A DNA stretch of 64,000 nt from NCBI GenBank assembly GCA_028281785.1, contig JANQJG010000004.1:1-64000 (forward strand), read 5' to 3'. A program made the translations under genes and the position numbers. The notes beneath the pieces were generated by a model. That model saw only the letters and a list, made by a program, of their open reading frames with translations, ran no database searches and was not told the DNA's origin. This stretch comes from Rhodospirillales bacterium (GTDB lineage Bacteria > Pseudomonadota > Alphaproteobacteria > Rhodospirillales > Shumkoniaceae). Positions 1 to 9,215 of this stretch are shown here, in pieces. Each line of letters begins with the position of its first letter. The stretch's first letter is position 1.

Positions 1-52
1 TGCCAACCCTAAACCCTTCCTGTGGACCGCCACTGCAGACTCAATCCTCGCA

Positions 53-132
53 AAAGTCGAACGACTTTGTTCATATATTTCCAGGACAGAACACTAGCCA
101 GGATCCGCCGGCCGCGTTTGGGCGTGGCCGGC
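53..132. other. two hairpins in the gene-free left edge
   Basis: Bases 1-197 hold no convincing gene. Two perfect inverted repeats are visible: AAAGTCG-aa-CGACTTT (53-68) and GCCGGCC with GGCCGGC (107-113 and 126-132). They could be the terminator of a gene left of the window or an operator. No T-run follows either on the plus strand, so the role is open. Confidence 0.3.
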
Positions 133-197
133 CGGAGGGCGGCATCGGCCGTCCGCTGAAGGTTGTCGCCAGGCGACCGCGCGGCTACGATTTTGGC

Positions 198-398
198 ATG
201 GTCGATACGTCTGGGCCCCCGGATTTCCTCATCGATCTCGTCTTCCTTCTGGTCACGGGTCTCGTGGCTTGGCACGGGATTCGCTATCGCGACAGCGAAG
301 GGCGACCCGACCTCGTGCGCCTTCTCTTCGCCTCGATCGCGGCCCTTTTTTTCGTCGTGGTGCTGTTTCGGGATGTCCTCGGGCTCGTCCAGATCTGA
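198..398 (+). CDS. small two-helix membrane protein, unknown function
   Basis: A 66-residue protein with two hydrophobic segments, roughly residues 10-25 (FLIDLVFLLVTGLVAW) and 42-60 (LLFASIAALFFVVVLF), joined by a charged loop RYRDSEGRPD. This two-helix hairpin layout is typical of small inner-membrane proteins. There is no clear Shine-Dalgarno sequence before the ATG, which is why confidence is moderate. It converges on the TPR gene that ends at 437. No family is recognised. Confidence 0.55.
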   Translation: MVDTSGPPDFLIDLVFLLVTGLVAWHGIRYRDSEGRPDLVRLLFASIAALFFVVVLFRDVLGLVQI

Positions 399-436
399 GC
401 CGGCTTTCGACCTTGACTTACGGGAAATCTCAAGCC

Positions 437-1051
437 TCACGGCTTGTGCATGCGCTGACGGGCATCGATCTCGGGCCGCGTGAGCACTCGCTCCTCCTCC
501 GGGAGGGCAAGCTGCCGCGCCAGATAGTCCGCTCGTTTTTGCACGGTCGCCGGATCGGGCGTACCGTAGAGCACGCGATCAATCAAACCGGGACCGGACA
601 CGGCCTCGGCATCGATGGCCAGCGCGATCCGGTAATCGGCCAGAGCCTCGGCATGTCGTCCGGCACGATCATGGAGGATGCCCCGGTTAGCATGGGCGGC
701 GGCGAGCACCGCCCAGTCCGTGGGGTCGTCCACCTTCAGGGTTCGGCCAATGACCCCGATCAGCTCGTTGAACGCGGCCTCGGCCTCCTCGAAGCGTCCG
801 GACTGCAGAAAGGCGATGGCGCGTCCCATCATCGCTCCGCGATGATGGGGAGATTTTTCCAAGGCCTCGTCGAAACGGAGCAGAGCGTCTTCGTATTTGC
901 CATCACCCAGCAGAATGTCGCCTTGACGCACCTGGTAATCGCCGGGCGGGGCGTCGGCCACGTAACGCAGGACACCCCAGACCGCGAACAGCGTCACTGT
1001 CAGGATCGCGATGAGCGAGATGTAACGTTTGAGGCGAGGTGACTCCGTCAT
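437..1051 (-). CDS. membrane-anchored TPR protein
   Basis: A 204-residue protein with one N-terminal transmembrane segment (about residues 10-30, YISLIAILTVTLFAVWGVL) and a periplasmic part made of tetratricopeptide-like helices. The repeat signature is visible at about 38-72 (GDILLGDGKYEDALLRFDEAL), 73-105 (AFLQSGRFEEAEAAFNELI) and 118-150 (ANRGILHDRAGRHAEALADY). TPR domains are protein-binding scaffolds; the partner is not known. It lies 49 bp downstream of the symporter gene on the same strand and may be cotranscribed with it. Confidence 0.75.
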   Translation of the reverse strand: MTESPRLKRYISLIAILTVTLFAVWGVLRYVADAPPGDYQVRQGDILLGDGKYEDALLRFDEALEKSPHHRGAMMGRAIAFLQSGRFEEAEAAFNELIGVIGRTLKVDDPTDWAVLAAAHANRGILHDRAGRHAEALADYRIALAIDAEAVSGPGLIDRVLYGTPDPATVQKRADYLARQLALPEEERVLTRPEIDARQRMHKP

Positions 1052-1100
1052 CGCCAGGACTCCCGCGAGGAGAGATCGATGCGGTGAATGTCAACAGGCC

Positions 1101-3476
1101 CTAAGGCGTCCGAGACTCTTCGGCGATGTCGTCGACGAGGGCTTCGACCTGTTTCTGGGGCACGACCGACATCTCCATCCGATAGGCGAGGAACCACATC
1201 AATACGACGCCAAGCAGCCAGAATAGAATCTGCCAAGCCCAGATTGAGGGAATGCCGAACAACCATCCGTCTGGTCCCACGTCCGGAGAGCCGAACAGAT
1301 CGTTTCCTAAAACCGCGCCGGGCCCCACACCGAAGATAAGCCAGGCAAACGTCATGAGCCAAGCGAGGGGAACGAGCTTGCGTTTGCGGTCCGGAAGCTG
1401 CGCATGATCCCGCAGGAAATTGTGATACTTCATGCGGCGGGCACGGTCTCCGTTGTTCTGGGTGACGGCGGAGAACAGCGCGCAGACGACCAGATTGAGC
1501 GCCAGCCCCCACCCCGCCGAATGGATCGTCAGCGGCCAGCGGCCCCAATAGTCGAGGCCGACCGAATTCAACATCGCGACGCCGAAGTTCTCGGTCGCGA
1601 TCACGCCCACGATTCCGGCGACCAGCCCCCAGGTCGCGCCTTGCCGGGTGATCCAAGGAAACCAGGTTACGGCCGCCAGAGACGGCGCCATCTGGAGTCC
1701 GAAGGCAACCGCCAGCCCGCCGAGGATGACCAGCGCGTCCCGCGAATATGTGGAGACCAGCAGTGCCGCCAGGAGCAGCAGCGACATGGCGACCCGCCCG
1801 AAGAACTTCTGGGTCTGGTGGGACGACGCCGGGCGCAAATAGCGTTTGTGGAAATCCCTGGTCAGCATTCCAGCGGCGGCGGAGATGTAGGCCGCGCCCG
1901 TGGACTGCATGGCCGCCAGGGCGCAGACGGCGAGAAGCGCGATCAACCAGGCCTGGTCCGCGGCGATGAGCCGGAAGTATTCGGGCACAAGGAAGTCCGG
2001 GTTTTCCTTGATGGGGCCGGAAGGCAGCGGCGTCAAAACGAACTGGGCGCCGGCGAGGACCGCCGGCAGAGCGGCCCGCCGCTCGACCCTGTAGACCGCT
2101 TCAAATCCGGGGCGTAGGTCCGGGTTTTTGTCGAAGTAAGGATCAAGTCCGCCGGGATCGCCGACCAGGATCGCGACCTCGTCCGGCTCGATCCCGATCT
2201 TCAGCAGGGCGCTTTCCTGGGCCGCGGATTCGGCATCGACTGCGGCTTCGACACCGGACCGCAGGGCTTCCTGAAGGGTGGCCTGGTCCATGTCCTTCGA
2301 AATGTCGGTGCCGATCAGGGGAACGGCGCCCTGGTCATAGAGCGCGATGAGGACGCCGGCGTCCTGCGGCGCCGGAACGATGGTCGACTGCTCTCCCGCA
2401 AGAATGCCCTCGAGAATCGCCGGGTCGCGATTGGCCAGCGGATTGGCGCCGAGCAGATGGGCGCCGGCGCCCTGAAACACGGAAAAGGAAAGAAGGATAA
2501 AGCCGATCGCCAGCGACGACGCCCAGACCTGCTGGGGAGCGAAGGGGCGGGGATCGCGATTGGCGAAGGCCCACATGGAAAAGGCGGGCGAGGACTGAAT
2601 TCCCATCATCGCGAGCATGTAGGTGAGAATCATGACACCCGTCCACAGGCCTCCCACCGGCGTGCCCTTGCCCAGACCGGCCGTGTACTGGATGACCCCT
2701 GGAATGGCGAAATAGGCGTTGTAGTCGCCGCCGCCACGGCCCTCGGTGGTGGGCCACAACCCGCTGTCGTTCACGCCGATGCTCGCCAATCCCTGGCGGA
2801 AGGCGTCCCATCCTCCGACGGCCTCAAGGGCCACCAGCCCGGTGAGCACGATGCCCGTGATCATCAGAACGCATTGAAGAGCATCGACATAGGCCACGGC
2901 GCGCAGGCCCCCGGTGACCAGATAGGCGAACATGATCAGGGCCAGCAGCCACATGCCCGCATTCTGGTTCACCAGATTGTCGGTCAGGACGGTGAACAGG
3001 TAGCCCGAGGCGCCGAGCTGGATCCCGAGATAGGGGATCGAGAACAGCAGGGCGACGAGGAGCGTGAGGAATCGAATCGCGTCCCCACGGAAATAGTCCG
3101 CCAGCATTTCCCCCGGCGTGACATACCCGAAACGCTTGCCGAGCATCCATTGCCGTTTGAGGAAGAGCACACCGGCGAAGGGAATGGCGATCGTATAGAA
3201 GGCGGCATAGGCGTACGAGAATCCATCCCGGTAGACAAGTCCGGGATGCCCCATGAAGGTCCAGCCGGAGAAGGATGTCGCGGTGGCGGCCAGGATGAAC
3301 ATCCACAGCGACAGCCGCCTGCCGACGATGAAAAAATCGCTGACCGTCTTGGCGCGACGGGCGCTCAGGAACCCGGCAATGATGCAGTAGGCCCAATACA
3401 ACCCGACAAAGGCCAGGAGCCAAAGGACTTTTTCCGATAAGCCGAGTTCGGCCACGAAGTCCAGCAACGCGGTCAC
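1101..3476 (-). CDS. sodium:solute symporter family protein with large hydrophilic insertion
   Basis: A member of the SSS (PutP/SglT-like) family of Na+-coupled importers. Near the N terminus it shows the family features: a helix ending SARRAKTVSDFFIVGRR, then ATATSFSGWTFMGHPG, and later QCVLMITGIVLTGLV. About 13 hydrophobic helices are visible. SSS proteins usually have about 500-600 residues; this one has about 791. The extra length comes from a hydrophilic block at about residues 340-505, between two helices, and from C-terminal helices. A GTG at 3476 is preferred as start because GGGGGGA lies 7 nt upstream; the ATG at 3491 has no such site. The substrate cannot be read from the sequence. 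Confidence 0.85.
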   Translation of the reverse strand: MTALLDFVAELGLSEKVLWLLAFVGLYWAYCIIAGFLSARRAKTVSDFFIVGRRLSLWMFILAATATSFSGWTFMGHPGLVYRDGFSYAYAAFYTIAIPFAGVLFLKRQWMLGKRFGYVTPGEMLADYFRGDAIRFLTLLVALLFSIPYLGIQLGASGYLFTVLTDNLVNQNAGMWLLALIMFAYLVTGGLRAVAYVDALQCVLMITGIVLTGLVALEAVGGWDAFRQGLASIGVNDSGLWPTTEGRGGGDYNAYFAIPGVIQYTAGLGKGTPVGGLWTGVMILTYMLAMMGIQSSPAFSMWAFANRDPRPFAPQQVWASSLAIGFILLSFSVFQGAGAHLLGANPLANRDPAILEGILAGEQSTIVPAPQDAGVLIALYDQGAVPLIGTDISKDMDQATLQEALRSGVEAAVDAESAAQESALLKIGIEPDEVAILVGDPGGLDPYFDKNPDLRPGFEAVYRVERRAALPAVLAGAQFVLTPLPSGPIKENPDFLVPEYFRLIAADQAWLIALLAVCALAAMQSTGAAYISAAAGMLTRDFHKRYLRPASSHQTQKFFGRVAMSLLLLAALLVSTYSRDALVILGGLAVAFGLQMAPSLAAVTWFPWITRQGATWGLVAGIVGVIATENFGVAMLNSVGLDYWGRWPLTIHSAGWGLALNLVVCALFSAVTQNNGDRARRMKYHNFLRDHAQLPDRKRKLVPLAWLMTFAWLIFGVGPGAVLGNDLFGSPDVGPDGWLFGIPSIWAWQILFWLLGVVLMWFLAYRMEMSVVPQKQVEALVDDIAEESRTP

Positions 3477-3777
3477 GTTCAGTCCCCCCATTTGCGCGCG
3501 GTTGGCGCGGAATACCTTCGGCGGCGCGGCGACATCGAACTTTTGCTACGCAAAACCCATAAGGAATAGAAGTCAACCCCGGAGTGTTAAACAGGTTGGA
3601 CGAGTCTCACGGCTGCCGGCTGTCCGAAGGGCGGGTTCGTTCGCCGTCGGGTGACAAACCGCGTGTTGCGGCGCGCCCCCGGCATTCCCACCTGACTCGT
3701 CAATACGGTCGGCGGCCATGCCCGGCGCCGGCATCGTGGTCTTAGGCCGCAAGCTTGAGGAGGCACGAGGAATCCCC

Positions 3778-4260
3778 ATGCGTATCTTGTATTCCTTCAT
3801 CCTGGCCCTTGGCTTGATCCTGGCGGCTCAGCCTGTCCTCGCGGCGGGCGGTGGCGGCGGTTCCAACTGGTCGTCCGAAGAGAAGGCGGATCCCAATTTC
3901 ACGGCCGGCACGCAGGCTATCGACGCCAAGGACTGGGCCCGGGCGGTCACGTTTTTTCAAAAAGTGGTGACCAAGGATGATCAGAACGCCGACGCGTTCA
4001 ACTATCTTGGCTTCGCCCAGCGCAATCTCGGTGACTACGAGTCGGCGTTCAAGAGCTACGCCGCCGCCCTGGCCATCGATCCGAAGCATCGCGGCGCGCA
4101 CGAATACATTGGCGAGGCCTACCTTCAGACCGGCAATCTCGCCAAGGCCGAGCAGCATCTCGGAGAGCTCGACCGCATCTGCTTTTTCGGTTGCGAGGAA
4201 TACCGCGAGCTCAAAGAGAAAATCGCCGCGTACAAGGCGAAGAACGGCAAATCGAGCTGA
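3778..4260 (+). CDS. secreted TPR protein
   Basis: A 160-residue protein with a signal peptide (MRILYSFILALGLILAAQPVLAAG, cleavage likely after VLAA) followed by a Gly-rich linker and TPR units at about 40-75 (IDAKDWARAVTFFQKVV), 76-108 (ADAFNYLGFAQRNLGDYESAF) and 109-140 (HEYIGEAYLQTGNLAKAEQHL). Two Cys near the C terminus (CFFGCEEY) could form a disulfide in the periplasm. The ATG at 3778 is preceded by GAGGCACGAGG; an upstream in-frame ATG at 3718 would bury the signal peptide and is rejected. Function is unknown. Confidence 0.85.
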   Translation: MRILYSFILALGLILAAQPVLAAGGGGGSNWSSEEKADPNFTAGTQAIDAKDWARAVTFFQKVVTKDDQNADAFNYLGFAQRNLGDYESAFKSYAAALAIDPKHRGAHEYIGEAYLQTGNLAKAEQHLGELDRICFFGCEEYRELKEKIAAYKAKNGKSS

Positions 4261-4417
4261 CTGCGGGCTGTCCCGCGCGAGCAACCTCGGTCAACCGAGT
4301 CGAGGATTTTTCGGCGCGCGCTCCGCTCGATCGGGGCGCGCGTTGCGATTCCCGGCCGCCATGCGCTATGTAGCGTGGCGAGCGAAAAGTTTTTCTCATC
4401 TTGACGGGTCGTGAGCG

Positions 4418-6100
<1,683 letters not shown>

Positions 6101-6108
6101 GGCCTGTT

Positions 6109-6747
6109 TTACCCTGCTTTCTTTAGCTCCTCCGCCTTCTCGCGGAGGACTTCCAGAAGGGCCGACACCTTGCCGCCTTGACGGCGGATGATGGAGCCGA
6201 AGTCGGAGCGTAACGTCGTTCCCATACTCACCCCTTCGACCACGAGATCGACGATCTTGGGCGTACCGTCGGCATCCTGGATCCGCCACTCCACCCGGAT
6301 GGGCTTGCTCTCCGAGCCGGGCACGAAGATCTCCGTAAACACGTTGGTTGTCGTGCCGTCGGACGTGGTTTTGAGCGTACGTAGCTCCTCACCGGTGTAT
6401 TGGGCGAAACGGTCGACATAGGCGGCGATGATGTAGTCCTCGAAGAGGTTTAGGTATTCATCACGCTCCTCGGGTGTCGCGCGTCGCCAGTTGGGACCGA
6501 GCACCCATTTGCCGATGGCGTTGACCGCGAAGTGGCCCGTGAACATTTCGCGAAACCTCTGGATGCGTTCGCCACGCGACACATCTTCCTCGGTCAGCGC
6601 GTGAACGGCCTGATCGGCCAAGGACTCGACCAGTGACCGGGCGTCCGTTCCCGAATCCGCGTTTGCCATCGTCGCAAGGGCGCATATTCCGAGAAGTACT
6701 GCTCCCCCAAGGGGCATCACGAGACACCGTTGAAGCATTCTGCCCAT
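6109..6747 (-). CDS. MlaC/Ttg2D family phospholipid-binding protein
   Basis: About 212 residues with an N-terminal signal peptide (hydrophobic LGGAVLLGICALATMANA). The mature part carries the MlaC fold features: an opening helix (SLVESLADQAVHAL), FREMFTGHFAVNAIGKWVLG, WRRATPEERDEYLNLFEDYI and the strands VEWRIQDADGTPKIVDLVVEGVSM split by turns. MlaC shuttles phospholipids between the outer-membrane MlaA complex and the inner-membrane MlaFEDB transporter; HpnM in hopanoid clusters is a paralogue. Neither mlaFED nor hopanoid genes are in this window, so which role applies is unknown. The start at 6747 is one of three in-frame ATGs. Confidence 0.85.
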   Translation of the reverse strand: MGRMLQRCLVMPLGGAVLLGICALATMANADSGTDARSLVESLADQAVHALTEEDVSRGERIQRFREMFTGHFAVNAIGKWVLGPNWRRATPEERDEYLNLFEDYIIAAYVDRFAQYTGEELRTLKTTSDGTTTNVFTEIFVPGSESKPIRVEWRIQDADGTPKIVDLVVEGVSMGTTLRSDFGSIIRRQGGKVSALLEVLREKAEELKKAG

Positions 6748-6777
6748 CAACCTTTCGATTCCCCCCCGTCCTCGCAA

Positions 6778-7199
6778 TTCATCTCATCCTACCGCATATG
6801 CAATCGCAGAAACGAGTGTCCGGCTGCACGGGCGGACATCGGTTGCGGATTGGGCACACCATTACGGCACGGCCGGCTTTGCGCGCCTCTTTTTGGCGGG
6901 GGCCAGTCGGACCGGTGAGCCCGCCGCCAGTGCGTTCGCATATCCTGCGACGCCATTAGGATGGCGGGGCGCCCGCCATCCATAGACTACTTCCTCCGGC
7001 CAGTGTCCGACCGAAACCCAACTTGCCTGTGAGAGCCCCCACCGCAACCGCTGAACCCCTAGCACAGAACGTGTCGAAATACCACCGGGCATGGAGTCCG
7101 GGGTAGCGGCTGGTCGTATGGTGCTGCCGTGACCGTATCTCGCGCGTCATAGGCGATTGCCGACAGCTCTCAGAAACCGCTGGACGTCAATGGCGAAAA
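6778..7199. other. gene-free interval with strong hairpin, possible structured RNA
   Basis: No open frame in these 420 bases looks like a protein. The clearest structure is a perfect 10-bp hairpin, GGATGGCGGG-gcg-CCCGCCATCC, at 6959-6981, and 7000-7110 is rich in short GC blocks. No T-run follows the hairpin on either strand, so a simple terminator is not obvious. Read on the minus strand, about 6955-7110 could be a small structured RNA (a 6S-like RNA was considered), but no diagnostic motif could be confirmed by eye. The right part must hold the promoter of the methionine operon. Confidence 0.3.
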
Positions 7200-7219
7200 C
7201 ATATAAAGAAATCTTTATG
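7200..7219 (+). promoter_or_regulatory. SahR-type operator upstream of the methionine operon
   Basis: A near-perfect palindrome, ATAAAGA-aa-TCTTTAT (arms 7203-7209 and 7212-7218), sits at the very start of the regulator gene. It resembles the AT-rich ATAAAGA/TCTTTAT operator described for SahR, the ArsR-family repressor of S-adenosylhomocysteine recycling and methionine genes in Proteobacteria. Its place before an ArsR-methyltransferase gene and metF/metH fits autoregulation. It overlaps the ATG at 7217, so translation may begin further down or on a leaderless mRNA. Confidence 0.75.
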
Positions 7220-8251
7220 TCAAGAACGGACCACCGGGTGGATATCGGGTGCAGCGGCCCGGAGTTGGCGTCGCGTGACCTTTTGACGATGTTGCGGGCG
7301 GCGGCGGAGCCGACGCGGCTGCGCATTCTCGCCCTGTGCGTCAAGGGCGAGCTGACGGTGAGCGAGCTTGTCCGCATTCTCGGGCAGAGCCAGCCCCGCG
7401 TCTCCCGGCATCTCAGGCTGCTGGTGGATGCCGGCCTCCTGGAACGATTTCCGGACGGAAGCTGGGTCTTCTATCGCCTTCCATACAACGGGCCGAAGGC
7501 GGCATTCGTGCGTGGCCTGCTCGACGGGCTTCGCACGGACGATCCCATGCTCTCCCGGGATTTCGAACAGCGATCGGCAATCGAGCGCGAACGGGCGGCT
7601 GCGGCCAATCGCTACTTCCAGCGCAATGCCGGGCGTTGGGGCCAGCTCCGCTCTCTCCATATCGACGAGCGCGAGGTCGAACGGCGCATGGGCGACATGC
7701 TGCCGGCGGGCCAATTGGGCGAGTTGCTCGATATCGGCACGGGCACGGCGCGTATTCTCGAGATCCTCGCACCCCGTGTCACGCGCGGCGAGGGCATCGA
7801 CATCTCGCGTGAAATGCTGGCCGTCGCGCGCGCCAATCTTGATCGGGCCGGGCTCGATCACTGCGGCGTGCGCCACGCCGATATGTACGACCTGCCATTC
7901 TTGAATGCTTCCTTCGACACGGTGACCATCCATCAGGTTCTCCATTTCGCCGAGGAACCGGCCCGCGCTCTCGCCGAGTCGGCGCGTGTTTTGAGGCCGG
8001 GCGGCCGCGTGCTCGTCGTCGACTTCGCGCCCCATGTCTTGGAGGACCTTCGCCGCGAGCACGCGCATCGTCGGCTGGGGTTCTCCGACGACGAGGTGGC
8101 GGCATGGTTCAAGTCCGCCGATCTCGCGCTTCTTGAGATCGATCATCTTCCCGGCAAGCGGCTGACCGTGGCCATCTGGTGTGCGACCAAACCGTCTGTG
8201 GAGCGGGCGGCGCTGCCCACGTCGCCGGAAGCGGCGGGGATGAGCCAATGA
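7217..8251 (+). CDS. ArsR-family regulator fused to a SAM methyltransferase domain, SahR-like
   Basis: A 344-residue two-domain protein. Residues 15-95 are a winged helix of the ArsR family (LLTMLRAAAEPTRLRILALC, then SELVRILGQSQPRVSRHLRLL as recognition helix). Residues 165-310 are a class I methyltransferase with the SAM motif LLDIGTGTARILEILAP and acidic strand end GEGIDIS. Such fusions next to metF/metH are the alphaproteobacterial form of the SAH-responsive regulator SahR; the methyltransferase fold is thought to be the effector-binding part. The stop overlaps the metF start (ATGA). Starts at 7190 or a GTG at 7238 are also possible, because the operator covers 7217. Confidence 0.85.
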   Translation: MSRTDHRVDIGCSGPELASRDLLTMLRAAAEPTRLRILALCVKGELTVSELVRILGQSQPRVSRHLRLLVDAGLLERFPDGSWVFYRLPYNGPKAAFVRGLLDGLRTDDPMLSRDFEQRSAIERERAAAANRYFQRNAGRWGQLRSLHIDEREVERRMGDMLPAGQLGELLDIGTGTARILEILAPRVTRGEGIDISREMLAVARANLDRAGLDHCGVRHADMYDLPFLNASFDTVTIHQVLHFAEEPARALAESARVLRPGGRVLVVDFAPHVLEDLRREHAHRRLGFSDDEVAAWFKSADLALLEIDHLPGKRLTVAIWCATKPSVERAALPTSPEAAGMSQ

Positions 8252-9213
8252 CCGATAGCGGACAGACCGCCGTCCTGAACTCCGACACCGCCCGGCTGCT
8301 GGAGCGGCGGCTCGGGGTGTGTCTGACCGAAATCGTGGCCCCGCGGGACGATATCGAGGTCTCCTTCGAGTTCTTCCCGCCCAAAACGGAAAAGATGGAG
8401 CAGGGGCTGTGGGCGTGCATCCAGCGTCTGGCGCCGCTGCATCCAAGCTATGTCTCCGTTACCTACGGCGCCGGCGGCTCGACCCGCGACCGCACCCATG
8501 AGACGGTGGCGCGGATCCGCCGGGAAACCGAGCTGGAGCCCGCCGCCCATCTCACCTGTGTCGACGCCAGCCGCAAGGAAGTCGACGATGTGGCGCGCAG
8601 GTACTGGGATGCCGGCATTCGGCAGGTCGTCGCCCTTCGCGGCGATCCCCCGGCCGATCAGGAACGCTATGTTCCCCGCCCGGACGGGTATGTCTATGCG
8701 TCGGATCTGGTGGCGGGTCTCAAGCGCGTGGCGGATTTCGAGATCAGCGTCGCCGCCTATCCCGAGCCCCATCCCGAGGCGCCGACGCCGGAGGCCGATC
8801 TCGAGAACCTGAAGCGCAAGGTCGACGCCGGGGCGAGTCGCGCGATCACCCAATACTTCTTCGATCCGGATCTTTTCCTGCGGTTCCTGGATCGTGCCCA
8901 AGCCGTCGGCATCACCGTGCCCATCGTGCCGGGAATCCTGCCGGTGACCAACTTCGCGCGCGTGGCGCAGTTCAGCCGGAGCTGCGGCGCCACCGTGCCC
9001 GGCTGGATGGCCGATCTGTTCGAAGGGCTCGACGATGATCCCGAGACGCGAAAGCTGGTCGCCGCCACGGTGGCGGCGGAACAATGCCGGGTCCTGCTTG
9101 CCAACGGCATCCGGCATTTCCATTTCTACACGCTGAACCGGGCCGATCTGAGCTTCGCCATTTGCCACATTCTGGGCGTTCGACCGCGGCCGTCTCATAA
9201 GGGTGCCGACTGA
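8248..9213 (+). CDS. metF: 5,10-methylenetetrahydrofolate reductase
   Basis: A 321-residue TIM-barrel flavoenzyme that reduces 5,10-methylene-THF to 5-methyl-THF, the methyl donor for MetH. Family hallmarks are FEFFPPKTEKMEQGLW (catalytic Glu in the first strand), VSVTYGAGGSTRDRTHE, VVALRGDPP and ITQYFFDPDLFLRFLD. The ATG at 8248 overlaps the stop of the regulator gene by four bases, and metH starts 2 bp after the metF stop, so the three genes form a translationally coupled operon. An upstream in-frame ATG at 8179 would lie inside the regulator gene and is rejected. Confidence 0.96.
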   Translation: MTDSGQTAVLNSDTARLLERRLGVCLTEIVAPRDDIEVSFEFFPPKTEKMEQGLWACIQRLAPLHPSYVSVTYGAGGSTRDRTHETVARIRRETELEPAAHLTCVDASRKEVDDVARRYWDAGIRQVVALRGDPPADQERYVPRPDGYVYASDLVAGLKRVADFEISVAAYPEPHPEAPTPEADLENLKRKVDAGASRAITQYFFDPDLFLRFLDRAQAVGITVPIVPGILPVTNFARVAQFSRSCGATVPGWMADLFEGLDDDPETRKLVAATVAAEQCRVLLANGIRHFHFYTLNRADLSFAICHILGVRPRPSHKGAD

Positions 9214-9215
9214 CC

